A DNA stretch of 64,000 nt. It comes from Phlebotomus papatasi. Lineage: Eukaryota > Arthropoda > Insecta > Diptera > Psychodidae. Position 1 is the first letter of the stretch. Each line of letters begins with the position of its first letter. The DNA is taken from contig NC_077224.1 of assembly GCF_024763615.1 (NCBI RefSeq), positions 19,995,078-20,059,077 of the forward strand, written 5' to 3'. The translations under genes were made by a program, and so were the position numbers. The notes beneath the pieces are model-generated. The model worked only from the letters and a program-made list of their open reading frames with translations. It ran no database searches and was not told where the DNA came from. Positions 32,336-43,450 of this stretch are shown here, piece after piece.

Positions 32336-33784
32336 TTCTTGAAACACTTCTGAAGTGCAGGAAGTGTTAATAGATGTTCATGCAAATTGTGGTAGCATTA
32401 GAAGAGCTGAATAGGGCTGTTTTCATAACATCTGTCTCTTAGTCAACATTGATTCAACTTTTGCTTCTTATTTATTTAAATATAATATGTTTTTTAGTGT
32501 TCAATTGGTTACAAATACGACGCATGTTTTGTGCAATTCGTTTTGTACAATTCAAAAAACGACTGACCTAAACCTTTTTTTTTAATTTAAAAGATAAAAA
32601 CAGCTCTAAACAGCGTATTTCTCAATCGATTTTGGAAAATTTAAATTTGTTGGAAAGGTCTTGGAATTCCGCCAAGTCTGAACTGTTTTAATTTTAAACA
32701 CTAAAATTCGATATTTGAACATATTTGTTAATCTCATGGTATCAGAACCAAAAATTCGAGCATTTCGCAAAGCTGGGATGCTTTTCCACCGCAGCTTTTC
32801 AAATAATTGTGTACTGTCTGTTTCGTACAGTGAACTAATTTAGTGTTCTCGACAAATGGATAAAGCAGAGAGAAAATAGAAAATGAATTTTCATTCTGCA
32901 GAGATTTTTTTTCTGTCTCTAGAGACATCATACTTTTCCGTGTTCTTGGGTTATTGTTCATAGGGTGGATTTTTTGAAATATATTGAAGAATGATTGATT
33001 TTTCTCCAATCACGCCCACACTTGGAAAATTCAGTGATAGCTTTCGGTGCTGTTGATCTGGAGGGAAATACTGTGCAAGAGAAATTCTGGTGGATTTGTG
33101 ATTGAATTATATAGGAAATGTTGCAAGAAGAAAAGAGGTGTTATTTTGTGCAAGTGCAGAGAAGAAAGAATTGCGACAAGTTTTCCTTCACATATCTCTT
33201 TTGGAAAATACAGTGCGTGTTTGGATGTTTCTAGGAGCTTTCAATTTTCTCCCTTGAACTCTATCTTGTTTTATTTTCTATTATTGGAAATTTTTGCTGT
33301 GAAGTTGCATGAGAAGGAGGGTGAAAGGAAAATTTGTTGAATTGCAAGTTCAAACGGATATAGAGTCGTATTTGTAGTGAAATTGTTGTTGAAATTGAGT
33401 TTCAATCAATTTTTCATTAATATTATGAATAACACTGAATAGGAGCAGTCAATCTCACATTTTGATGCTTTGTGGGTGGTGTATTATGAAGAGTCTGGAA
33501 GTTTTTGATTGAGTGTATTTTCTTCGTCATTTTGAGAAGACAGTTGAGTCTCAACAGCGAATTTCCATTTATTACATAACACTCGAAATTACATTTTCTC
33601 ACACACTCTCTGAAAGTGTGGCTTGGTATTTTGCAAGTGGAATTAGGTGTCGAAGCTTTTGCGCGAGAGCAAAAGCTTCTCCATGACTTTGGAATTAATT
33701 AGAAAATCATCCTTACACACAGAAAAAATGTACCCTAATAGTAAATGTTACTGTTAAGGTTATTTTGAAGTTACTGCCCATATG
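32336..33784. other. unassigned; possible transcribed leader-like segment
   Basis: From about 33025 to 33600 the composition becomes GTG/GAA-rich (for example GTGCAAGTGCAGAGAAGAAA) and lacks repeats. This resembles insect 5' UTR sequence, but there is no start codon with a long frame and no clear promoter. The 97-codon frame 33047-33340 has no known domain. Confidence 0.25.
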
Positions 33785-33935
33785 ATGAGTTAAGAAGTAG
33801 ATCGCTCGCTCTATAAAGCAAGTGCTCCACGTTCTAATCCAGTTAAGGGCACCAAAATTTTTCAAGCATTAATGATTTTCGAATAGAATCCTGTGAACTT
33901 TATTGCAATTAATTGTACATGGATTGAATGTAACT
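33785..33935 (+). mobile_element. tRNA-derived SINE, family 1, strongly degraded copy
   Basis: GCTCGCTCTATAAAGCAAGT and GCTCCACGTTCTAATCCA match CTCGCTCTATGATGCAAGTG and TCCCGGGTTCGAGTCC of the best copy. CACCAAAATTTTTCAAGC and the following body also align. The B box is mutated. A (CTAAAT)n tract at about 33943-33965 follows. Confidence 0.65.
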
Positions 33936-34529
33936 CAAAAAATCTAAATCTAAATCTAAATTAAAAATCTAGTTAATAAAACAAAGGGTTAATGATAAGT
34001 TATAAAAGGGTAATATTAAGCAGACATGTATTATAATAATAATTTAGTAAGAAGGATTTATGATGAATTTCGCGTTACTTACTGACCAAAATGTAATATT
34101 TTACTTAGAATTAAGTTTCTACTGAACAAACAAACTGCTTGTTTACTGATAAAGAATAAAAAAAAGAATGATTAAAATTTTTAAAGGAAAGCACATTACT
34201 TTCCTGTTTTACTGATAATTACTTTGAAAGTAACTAAAACATTTTTCGAAGAAATACTTTAAGAAATTTTCATTCTTTTTAATTATAAACTAATAAAAAT
34301 AAACTGGAATTCATTGAAGTCTGATAGCAGTGAGGCAAACAACTTTGCATTTTCTCAAGAAGTTTAGATTTTTATGGTTCTTGTTGAAAAATTAGTGAAC
34401 AATTAGAGCTTATTCGAAACACAATAACCTAAATTTGTTTTTAAGTATTATTATTTACTGTATTATTTTGTTTGTGCTTATTATTTTAGATAGAATGGTA
34501 GGTAGAGTGATAGGTAGAATGGAGAATTT
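33936..34529. other. AT-rich spacer
   Basis: Apart from the (CTAAAT)n tract at its left, nothing is recognised. Confidence 0.4.
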
Positions 34530-34660
34530 TGGGTAGCAAAAGATTAAAAATGAGCAGTATATTTTATTAAAAAAGGGTTAGCAAAAAAAGTGAGCATTAG
34601 AATATTAATAATAAGCAGTAAAAATATTCAATTTTATCAGATAAAAATTAGAAACTGGTT
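34530..34660. repeat. CAGTAAAATATT word-array fragment
   Basis: AAAATGAGCAGTATATTTT, AATAAGCAGTAAAAATATTC and AATTTTATCAGATAAAAATT repeat the words of 16655-17565. Confidence 0.55.
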
Positions 34661-35393
34661 AATATAATTTCCCAAAACACAGAAAATTTACCTTTGCTCC
34701 AGCAAGCGAAACTAATAAGTTCCCAAAAGACATTAATTTGACGAATTTAAAAAATTTCATAAATGTTTCCAAAATATCCAAAATTGGGTTTAGGTTTTTA
34801 TTTCCACTGTTAGGTATTGGAAATTCTAGATGTAATTTAAGGGAAATATACCAGCGATCGTCAGTATTCCTCGGATCAGAAGGTTGTTCCGCGTATCGGA
34901 ACACCAAAATAAAATATATTTTTGTAAATTATTCACTGTATTTATCCAATGACTTATAGCTAAATGCATTATGTTGGTTCATATTCAATCTATAGAACCG
35001 ATTTTCTCGTTGAGTTTCTAACAAAATTGTTATTATTTACCTCATTTATTGAATCTCTGTATCATACTTTAGCCAGACATCCGCTATTCATCACTTTCTT
35101 AAAATTGTACACAAGAATTTGTCTGACAGAATATGAGGAATTATTACTATTAAGAAAACAAATGAATCCTCATCAAAAACGTCTTCCGATCCGTGGCTCA
35201 CCCCCTTCCGATCCGTTGAACACCTGATTAAGTCTCTTCCGATGCGGGGAACACACTGAATTCTTGCATTTAAACCTATATATTCTTAATATCCCTAAAT
35301 AACAAAAGCGTAAATACACGGAAATAGTTAAATGGATAACTAATGTATCATTTTTGACATGCGAAAAACTACCAAATAGTGTTTTGGGGCTCA
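34661..35393. other. unassigned; three TTCCGATCCG words
   Basis: TCTTCCGATCCGTGG, CCTTCCGATCCGTTGAACAC and TCTTCCGATGCGGGGAACAC lie within 35180-35255. An inverted relative (CGTATCGGAACAC) is near 34894. This is probably another short-word repeat. No gene is recognised. Confidence 0.35.
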
Positions 35394-35395
35394 TA

Positions 35396-35648
35396 CACTG
35401 AGAGAAATCCTAAAAAGTTAAAATAGCATTCCGGAAATGTTAATTTTACCCTGCAGTATTGATCCGAAATCGGTGTAATTATTATGCTTTTTAGGTGTAT
35501 TAGTGGTGAAAGTTATCTTTTTTCATGTTAATTTTACATTTAAAAAGGTGTAAAATTAACATTAAAAAATGTTGATATATTTTTACACATAAAAAGTGTT
35601 GAAATTACGAGGAAAAGATTTTAATTGCACCCCGTTTTTTTCTCAGTG
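35396..35648 (+). mobile_element. CACTGAGAGAAA-ended MITE, copy 2 (253 bp)
   Basis: TA is at 35394-35395 and 35649-35650. The left end is CACTGAGAGAAATCCTAAAA and the inverted right end is CACTGAGAAAAAAACGGGGT. The interior matches 21841-22090 inverted over its whole length. Several ATGTTAATTTTAC words occur inside. It does not code. Confidence 0.8.
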
Positions 35649-35650
35649 TA

Positions 35651-36583
35651 TTTTCAGTTAAATATGAAGCATGTCTCTTAACATTCCTATCCGTGGTAGA
35701 TTTCCCTTATCATAATTTATTTTCTTTACGGAAAACTTGTAGAAAATGTAATCTGTGATTTTGTTCTACCAAGATATTTAACCATTCCTTTCTTTCAATT
35801 AATTATTAAAATTTTCAAATTCCTCTACCATTTTGTTTCAGGTTTATTATTTATTATTATGAAAATTAAGATTTATTATTAAAATCTACAAAGAAAATAA
35901 CTTATCACAAATCACTACGAAAATTTTTAACAATTCACAGTAAAAAGACCTAAAAAAAAGTCTCTTGAATATCGCAAAATGTTCAAAATTCGTTAAATTT
36001 AAAAACCTTTAAATTTGTATCATCGCTACTAATGCCCTGTGACGGTGGACTCAGAACACCTTCCGATTAATTTAATCAGAACCTAACATGGTTTTCGAAC
36101 GTCATATTCTATGTTTGCGAATAGGCTTTCTGGTTTATAAATTAAGAAACCAACCAAGCCTAACCCAAGCAGCATATTTTTCATGAAATAGTCTTGTAGA
36201 ATCTAGAATTCCCTAAGTAAGGCACTATGGAACCAAAAATCTTTTTATTTGCTTATAACGCTCTTGGTTCCATCACTGAGATTATTGTAAATACAGTGGC
36301 GCACTCTTAAGGATCTTAACACCTTCTATAGGAATTTCAACGGAAAATTTTCACTTTAAGCCTTTTAAAAGTGCACTAATAGACTTGTCTAATACTTGGT
36401 TCTATAAGGCAGCTATTTTGCTTCTTGGAAAGTCATGTGGCCTGCGGAGTTGAAGCTATCTTCTCATACTTCCACTTAAATTCATATGGATTTTTTTTTG
36501 TACTCGCGACCGATACTCGAAATACCTTCAAAGTGAGAAGTTTTTTCGTATTACAAGATCAGGTACTGTGTGGAGGAATACAC
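35651..36583. other. unassigned spacer
   Basis: Nothing recognised. The 68-codon frame at 36425-36631 has no domain. Confidence 0.4.
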
Positions 36584-36650
36584 TACTCTGAAAAAAAAAT
36601 GTTTTGTCAAATTAACAAGATAAGTTTGTAAAAAGAATGTTCTGCCATAC

Positions 36651-37150
36651 NNNNNNNNNNNNNNNNNNNNNNNNNNNNNNNNNNNNNNNNNNNNNNNNNN
36701 NNNNNNNNNNNNNNNNNNNNNNNNNNNNNNNNNNNNNNNNNNNNNNNNNNNNNNNNNNNNNNNNNNNNNNNNNNNNNNNNNNNNNNNNNNNNNNNNNNNN
36801 NNNNNNNNNNNNNNNNNNNNNNNNNNNNNNNNNNNNNNNNNNNNNNNNNNNNNNNNNNNNNNNNNNNNNNNNNNNNNNNNNNNNNNNNNNNNNNNNNNNN
36901 NNNNNNNNNNNNNNNNNNNNNNNNNNNNNNNNNNNNNNNNNNNNNNNNNNNNNNNNNNNNNNNNNNNNNNNNNNNNNNNNNNNNNNNNNNNNNNNNNNNN
37001 NNNNNNNNNNNNNNNNNNNNNNNNNNNNNNNNNNNNNNNNNNNNNNNNNNNNNNNNNNNNNNNNNNNNNNNNNNNNNNNNNNNNNNNNNNNNNNNNNNNN
37101 NNNNNNNNNNNNNNNNNNNNNNNNNNNNNNNNNNNNNNNNNNNNNNNNNN
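36651..37150. other. assembly gap (500 N)
   Basis: A run of exactly 500 undetermined bases. Its position inside a repetitive element explains the assembly failure. A round 500 is likely a placeholder length. Confidence 0.99.
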
Positions 37151-37620
37151 ATTTCTAAATCAATTTGAATATTTCTGAAATTAAGTATTTAGTTTCTAAA
37201 ATCAACCCGCAGAGTTTCTAGGAATGGTCTTTTGGAAAACTTCTAAAATCTATCTGAAAATTTCTAAAAATAAGTACTCTGTTTCTAATATCAACCTAAA
37301 TGGTTTCTATAATTAATCCCCTAAAAATTCTAAAATCAATCCGGAACTTCTAGATATAAGAATGGAACTCTATTATTGACCCTACTTGGAGATAAAAACA
37401 AGAATTAATTCCTAAAATCTCTTTTAAGAAATTTTTATCTTCATATTTTCTAAAATCAATCCCATATTTTTCTAAAATTAATCAACTTTGTTTCTATATT
37501 CAATCCTATTTAGGATAAATTTGGGGTTTTAGAAGTGAAAATTTCTGAAAATAAGTAAAATAGGGTAAATCTGCTCTTATCCACAGTAGGATTGATTTTA
37601 GAAACCATTTCTTGAATAAA
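37151..37620. repeat. word-array region, TTTCTAAAATCAATCC family
   Basis: Degenerate copies of TTTCTAAAATCAA(T/C)CC and ATTTCTGAAA(T/A)TAAGTA recur every 30-45 bp, and an inverted GGATTGATTTTAGAAACC lies at the right (about 37589). It probably continues into the gap. Confidence 0.6.
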
Positions 37621-37815
37621 AATTTTTCTCTGTGCAGAATATGGAAAAGTTTTGTCAAATCGGTGGCCAACTGGATCTTGTTAAAAGTTTGTCAAAAGAG
37701 TGTTTTTCTATATAAAATGCAAGAAAAAGTTTTGTTAAATTGGTAGATAACATCCTTTTGACAAAATTTCAACAAAATCCATTTGTTCGTTTAACAAGAC
37801 ATTTTTTTCAGAGTA

Positions 37816-38000
37816 GATTTCTGTTTTAATATGTACAATTTCCCTCAGAGCATTGTGAGCTGAGTCCGATATTAATTCATGAGTTGCCTATAAATAGCTC
37901 CACATAAGAATATCATCTTGCTAGGGACTTGATTTGAACACTTATGTCTTCAGTAACTATTTAAGTCTATTTATGCAAAAATTAAAGAGATTTATTCGAA
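37816..38000. other. unassigned spacer
   Basis: Nothing recognised. Confidence 0.4.
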
Positions 38001-38227
38001 AGGGAATTCTGTATCAGTATGACAATGTCATATATATGTCAAATTTAGAATTTTTAGGAGTAAATTCGCAAGTACTGATCAAAACTCCGTGTCATATCAG
38101 TTACTAAAAGCTTCATAGAGCTGTTTGTATGGGCTATTACGATATGGGATTTAATATTGTCCTTACTCTCGAATTTACCACGAAAATTTAACATTTGACA
38201 TTGTCATACTGTTACAGAATTCCACTC
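38001..38227. mobile_element. GGAATTCTGTAA-ended MITE, copy 2
   Basis: The left arm GGGAATTCTGTATCAGTATG and the inverted right arm GTGGAATTCTGTAACAGTAT both run into GACAATGTCA and CAAAT. It has the same family and size class as 27219-27454. Confidence 0.75.
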
Positions 38228-39925
38228 CAGGACTTTGTAAGAACACTTTTTCGTGTGTTAATTTTGAAACTCCGAGGATAACGTATCACTAAAGGAGAAG
38301 TTTTAGATGAAGAAAACACCAAATGATAAATTTCCAGTCTCGATGAATTTCAAGAAGATTTTCTCGTACTTTAGCCCCAAAGCACAAAGGTGCCTCTTCA
38401 ATAGAGGTTGTTCCAGTGAAGTACGTATTACAATATAAATTGCTAAATATAAATTAATTGGCTTCCAAAAGCCTCAAAATACTCTTCATGTCCCTAGATT
38501 TTGGTTATTTAATTTCTGTAATGCGATACCATAATGCTTGATTTATTCCATCGATGCCGCAAATGTGAAATCCATTACCCGAAATTTTGCCAAACAATTA
38601 CACCAATTAATATGATTTATGGTTGAGCATCAATTGAAATTTAATTCAATTGTCAAGAGAGTCTCACCAATGCGACAATTTCTAGAATGAATTGTAAATT
38701 GGTCTTTTCACATCTTCAGCATTTAGGAATTTTGATACATTATATGGATATATTATTAAGTTTCAAGTATCCAAATAAACTCGAACTAATATCATTGATC
38801 AACATTATGAGAAATGTAACTGGAAATTATTGATAACTTTCCAATTCCCACATGGTACTCAAAATGATCCCGCAATCTCTGCACTTTCCACTTTACCAAC
38901 AATCCCCCATGCATGCGAAGTTTTCACGCGAAAATTCCCACCATATCTTTTGCCGTAAATGTTGGAATGAGTTTTTGGGTCTAATTGGGCAATTAGAGTA
39001 AAAGCTTTCGAGAGAAAGTTTTCTGCACTGTGCACGGAAAAGTGTAATGTGGTAAAATCCATCTCCCAAGATATTACATATATAACTTTTCAATAGGAAA
39101 ATTGTTCAGCTAAAATTTTCTTCATGTATCGCTGAATATATTTTCTTGTTGTATTATAAGAAAATAGAAAAAAAATGTAAAGATTCTGTGAAAATTTTCT
39201 CAACATTCCCCGTGAAAATTTTAACCAGGAGGCACTATACAATGTGCTAAAATTTTCTCAACACTCGAGATTTTGTATTTGAAAGGCATATTAGCAACTC
39301 TTTTTGCCTTCCCCTTTACCCAAGAGTATAATTTACCATCATCAAATGTTACCACAAAATGCCTGTGGCGATTTTATTAATAAATAATTTTATACATACT
39401 CCCCTTGCAATCACGCACATTTTCATGAGAATGAGCCAAGGGGCTTCAGTCTGGGATTGAGAAACTTTCCCCAAGCTCCTGCCATAAAGGTGAGTGGGAG
39501 GAAGATATCTGAGATGTTGGGGAGGATTCAAGGCGAAACTAAGTAAATTGCAAATGTACACTGAAGATTTATCAAGTTGATATTGTTAAGAAATGAGTGT
39601 ACTGGGGCCCTAACTATTTACTACTCTTCACACCACTGCAGGGACCGGGTCTCCGTAGGAAAATGCCTACACGTTGCCCTCCTGAAGTATAGGCTTGATT
39701 GTAAAACTTTAGATTCAATCCGATTCAAGCCAATATAGTTCAAAATTACATTCTAAACAGATAATAAGGGCTGTAAGAGTCCTATTTGGTGCGTAATGGA
39801 GGTAATGGAAGTAATGGGGGCGGGATAGGCTCATTATTAATATGCTTTATTTTAGCTAAAACAATTTCAAATATTAAACTTTAAATTTCAGTTAGAAACC
39901 ACTGTGGTACTACTAGTAGAGTATA
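38228..39925. other. unassigned, no recognised gene
   Basis: Short frames on the minus strand (38859-39093, 39349-39561) show no domains. A moderately GC-rich pocket at 39600-39690 (CTGCAGGGACCGGGTCTCCG) may be a fragment of an unidentified repeat. Confidence 0.4.
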
Positions 39926-40139
39926 GGGTAGTGTGGTACATATCGGTCCGGGTTTTAGAATTTTCAACTTTCAAATGACTTTCCAATTTTACTCGTGACT
40001 TTTTTGGAAATTAATATTCATATTATTTATTTTATATTGAATAAGATTCGTACCAAAAATTAGTAAAAAAGGCATCATTTTTTTTATATAAAATTGCAAA
40101 AATATTATTATTGTTTATTTATTTTTTATGTAATGGGTT

Positions 40140-40292
40140 TTTATTGACATTTTGTACATTGTGCAGTTATTCAGTTTACAATTTCTTATTCGGTTTACAA
40201 TGTGTATGAGAAATATGCTCACTTAGACGCTCCAATCATTTGCACCGGGCGGGACTCGAACTCACAACTAGGAAAGTAGAGTCGGGGGCCAC
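40140..40292 (-). mobile_element. tRNA-derived SINE, family 2, copy 2
   Basis: In reverse complement, TTGTGAGTTCGAGTCCCGCC CGGTGCAA matches the SINE at 21610. The B box is at 40252-40262. The A-rich tail CATAAAAAATAAATAAAC lies on the expected side at about 40113-40131. It joins the GGGGCAAAAAGT-ended element at 40299 and may be inserted in it. Confidence 0.6.
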
Positions 40293-40298
40293 ACTCAT

Positions 40299-40598
40299 AT
40301 AGCGGTTTCGTATTCAAAAAATTCAAACCATTTAGGAAGTATTCACCATTGCATCAGTTTTGAAAAATAAGAAGGTATTAATTGATATCTTCTGCAAAGA
40401 AAATATTTCAAAAATAGGGCTAAAAATTTCTATATTTTTATTTCTAAATTCCTTGTTCGAATTTTAAGAAACTTACAACATTGAAGAAGGTGTATTGGAG
40501 GCTATCTATGGGAAAAAATTCAAGCCGCTATCTTTTCTACCTTGACAGATATTGAATTTTGAAATTTTCGATTAATGACTTTTTGCCCCACTCTCCCT
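40299..40598. mobile_element. GGGGAGACTGGGGCAAAAAGT-ended element, right part
   Basis: It aligns from ATAGCGGTTTCGTATTCAAA to CTTTTTGCCCCACTCTCCCT with 13296-13596. A GGGTAGTGTGGTACATATCG motif after TA at about 39926 could be a divergent left end, with the SINE in between, but that is uncertain. Confidence 0.7.
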
Positions 40599-40599
40599 T

Positions 40600-40783
40600 A
40601 CTAAACAGCTATCTTTCACGTCAATTCGACCAAATCATAAAAATGAGAAGTAGAGAAAACACTCTCTAAAATTCTTGGAATTAGGTTCTAAAATTTTTAT
40701 CGTATATTTTTAGATTAGTTTATCTATTTGAGCAATGAAAAAATTAATAATATTTTTTTGACCTCGTAATTAGGGAAACCACT
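40600..40783. other. unassigned spacer
   Basis: Nothing recognised. Confidence 0.4.
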
Positions 40784-40787
40784 TTAA

Positions 40788-41292
40788 CCCATTCAGTCAA
40801 TGTACCAGAAATACTTGAAATAGATCGTTCATATTTTGGAATTAGTTTCATACAGATTAATAGATGATTTTTTTGAAAAGAAAAAAAATTATCTACGATG
40901 GGGGCGCGGGGGGAACCTTGTCAAACACGCGTCTTAACGATCACTGAATTTAAATTCTGTACATTAATTAATTACGAACCCTTTTGATTTAGATAGAGTA
41001 ACTATCTAAGAACACGAATTAGCAATCAGAATTCAAATCAGGAAAGAGGATGGAGGTCAATTTTAAGAAATTCGACGGGATGTCGTATTTTCCGTTCGCC
41101 ATTTTGAGCAAAAATTTTGCATGACTTTCCGCGAAGCGCGAGAAAAGATCAACAAAATGTGTTTCCATCGTTGTCGGACTATTTTTTCGAAGTAATTGAA
41201 AGACCAGAAATTCGGACATCAGTTGCGCAGAAATAAATGATCAAAAATCGTCTATTTTTTGATTAATATATTAATCGATGGGTACGAATGAG
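40788..41292. mobile_element. possible piggyBac-like non-autonomous element on TTAA
   Basis: TTAA is at 40784-40787 and 41293-41296. The left end CCCATTCAGTCAATGTACC and the inverted right end CTCATTCGTACCCATCG share C(C/T)CATTC next to TTAA. Short inverted ends starting with CC and a TTAA target fit piggyBac. The frame 41019-41219 (minus) shows no transposase. It shares its right TTAA with the next element. Confidence 0.45.
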
Positions 41293-41296
41293 TTAA

Positions 41297-41437
41297 CCCT
41301 TTAAGGACGATTGGGTCACCGGTGACCCAAAAATTAAATTTTTCCTACGGCCATCTATAGTCAAGTTTCGCTCTAAAAATACGGAAAAAAATTATTTTTT
41401 CTGACCCCCAATTTTAAACCTTCTCGTCCTTAAAGGG
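41297..41437. mobile_element. piggyBac-like MITE on TTAA (141 bp)
   Basis: TTAA is at 41293-41296 and 41438-41441. The ends are CCCTTTAAGGACGATTGGGT and the inverted CCCTTTAAGGACGAGAAGGT. GGGTCACCGGTGACCC forms an internal palindrome at about 41312. The TTAA plus CCC-starting ends are characteristic of piggyBac. It is non-coding. A relative is at 56117-56588. Confidence 0.85.
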
Positions 41438-41492
41438 TTAAAGACTCTTGATAGCAATTTCAGTCAAACTTTTCTCTACATTTCTGTCTCTA

Positions 41493-41711
41493 GTGTAAGA
41501 TGAGGTAATTTGGAATCATGTCTAATTTAGAACTTTGAAATTTCCTAACAGTTTTAGATGGCAGATGGAATAAAAACAATGAAGAAGTACTCTCGAGTGT
41601 AAAGTCGTCTACTTCTTCGTATGGCTTTACTTTTCTCTCTGAACATCTGAAACAGTGAAAAAATCTCAAGATTTCAAAATAGACATGATTCTGAATTACT
41701 CTATTCTACCG
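41493..41711. mobile_element. MITE, GGTAATTTGGAACCATTT family, copy 2 (219 bp)
   Basis: TA is at 41491-41492 and 41712-41713. The left end GTGTAAGATGAGGTAATTTG and the inverted right end CGGTAGAATAGAGTAATTCA are followed by (G)GAATCATGTCTA on both arms, as in 27001-27216. Confidence 0.8.
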
Positions 41712-41979
41712 TATTAGTCAAATTTAGAAAACACTTTAAAAAAAAAGAAACTTATTTATTGGATAAGTACACCATCTCTTGGCACTTGTACGCACCTTGG
41801 CTCGGGCGTCCCTTTTGCTAGTCGCTCATCGAGATGAAGGCGGTAGAAAAGATGCAAAGTGAATGATGATGGGTGAAATTTTCAATTATTTCAATATAAC
41901 ATGGCCCACACATACATTTGGCATTTGTAACCCCTTCTATGTGGCGCCAATTTCGCATATGATGGTGGAAATTAAATTA

Positions 41980-43448
41980 GGGGGAGGCTTTGAACTTTCG
42001 CATACAAAAATGATGTTCAAGTTCAGTGATTTTTTCTGACTACCATGCAAACTGTATGGATTCTCCAACAATGCCAAAAAAATGTCTTACTTATAAGGTT
42101 TATAATCCCACCAAACAAAATTCCAGGAAATCCTTAGATTTTCCTCCAGAGGAAAATGAAAATTTAATGGCGATTTATCCGATAGATGAATCAAGTTTCT
42201 ATTATCGCACACGATTCACGCCATCATTGAACACCCCATTTTCACCGTAAATTTTGCACCGGACACTAAAAGTTGCACATCATTGTTTAAAGGGAACTCT
42301 AATCTACTTGATTAAACCATTTTTATATAGAATAAAACATTTTAATATCACTTTTTTGGAACTTTTCTGAGAGATGTTTTATTGACATTAAAAACCATTT
42401 TTTTGATTGGTTCTACGAGAATTTCACTCCGGAAACGGTTAAATCTGATGAATACTTTCTTAAAAAGTCCAAATATCACCAAATTTACACGAATTAATAA
42501 GTTTTTAAAGCTAAAAATTGACTAAAACTCTGCAAGCGAGAAGACCACACAAGATTCCACCATTCCTCCACGGAGCCGGATATGCACAAAAACGTTTGAA
42601 TGCGCATCATTGAAGATTTCTCTGTTCCTGCAGCTGCAGGAATCGGGATTTAGCACAGATATTGAGCTTCAGCAGGTGAACAAGCTAAAATTTTCACAAA
42701 ACAGCTTCTCACGGACAATTTCTTTTCTTTGTCATGCAAAACAACACAATAGTGAGGTTATGTCAAAGATTGTCAAAAAACCAGTTGTAAACTGTATGAG
42801 CTTATTGCAGATGTGATTCTTTCATTGCACATTCAGTTTGTGCAAGCTTGAAAAATATTTTTATATCAAAGAAATGCAAAATTGCTTAATAATTACTCAA
42901 CTGCAGCCTATTTGAGTCAAATTACTTCTTGTTTATCAACTTTACGATTTTTAAGTTTTCCTTTTTAGTGGTGGATCAAATCGGTAGATTACAATAGATG
43001 TGAAAATGAGGGATCGTATCTAAAATGAAGTTTCCTGGAAAATATCTGAAAGAAGCAGTCTTCTATGTATGCGATCGATGAATCTGAGTCAAGTTTGTGA
43101 ATTTTGTTCCACCCACAAAAAGTGCCTGTTCAGCCTAAAAGATTTTTACATAAATCTGATTCCTAATAACCCTTCTACCCTTTGTGATAGTAGTTTTTCA
43201 GAAAAGTGATATTAATTCTGCACAATCGTATGAAATATTGCACAGCAAAATTACAGTTTTGGACCTGTTTTTATTTTTTGTTTCCTGAAACTAGGAAAAA
43301 AGGATTAGACTCTCAATTTTTTCAGGAAAGATGGGATTTAAGGTTAGCTATTACAATATATAGCCATATGTGAGATTCATAAAGGAATATGGGAGAAATA
43401 TGAAGTGTCTGAAGGTAGCGTATGTGCGAACGATCAAAGCCTCCCCCT
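41980..43448. mobile_element. possible longer TAGGGGAAAG-group element, family 1 ends (1469 bp)
   Basis: After TA (41978-41979) the left end is GGGGGAGGCTTTGAACTTTC. Before TA (43449-43450) the inverted right end is GGGGGAGGCTTTGATCGTTC, then GCACATACG. The right arm also matches the right end of 6217-6404 (CATATTCCTTTATGAATC). The two ends agree for about 27 bp, but could belong to separate insertions. The 74-codon frame 42026-42250 has no transposase motif that I can see. Confidence 0.45.
42625..42642. repeat. 18-bp perfect palindrome
   Basis: TTCCTGCAG followed directly by its complement CTGCAGGAA, inside the proposed 41980-43448 element. Confidence 0.85.
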
Positions 43449-43450
43449 AG

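Larger units (their letters stand above)
36586..37813. mobile_element. CTCTGAAAAAAATGT-ended element spanning the assembly gap
   Basis: After TA (36584-36585) the left end is CTCTGAAAAAAAAATGTTTT, then GTCAAATTAACAAG. The reverse complement of the right end, before TA at 37814-37815, is CTCTGAAAAAAATGTCTTGT, then TAAAC. GTTTTGTCAAAT-type words recur at 37652, 37687 and 37730. The centre contains the gap and a different word array, so the true size is unknown. Confidence 0.65.

Noticed and set aside
36637..37158. 173-codon open frame on the plus strand
   Set aside because: It is almost entirely the N gap translated as unknown residues.
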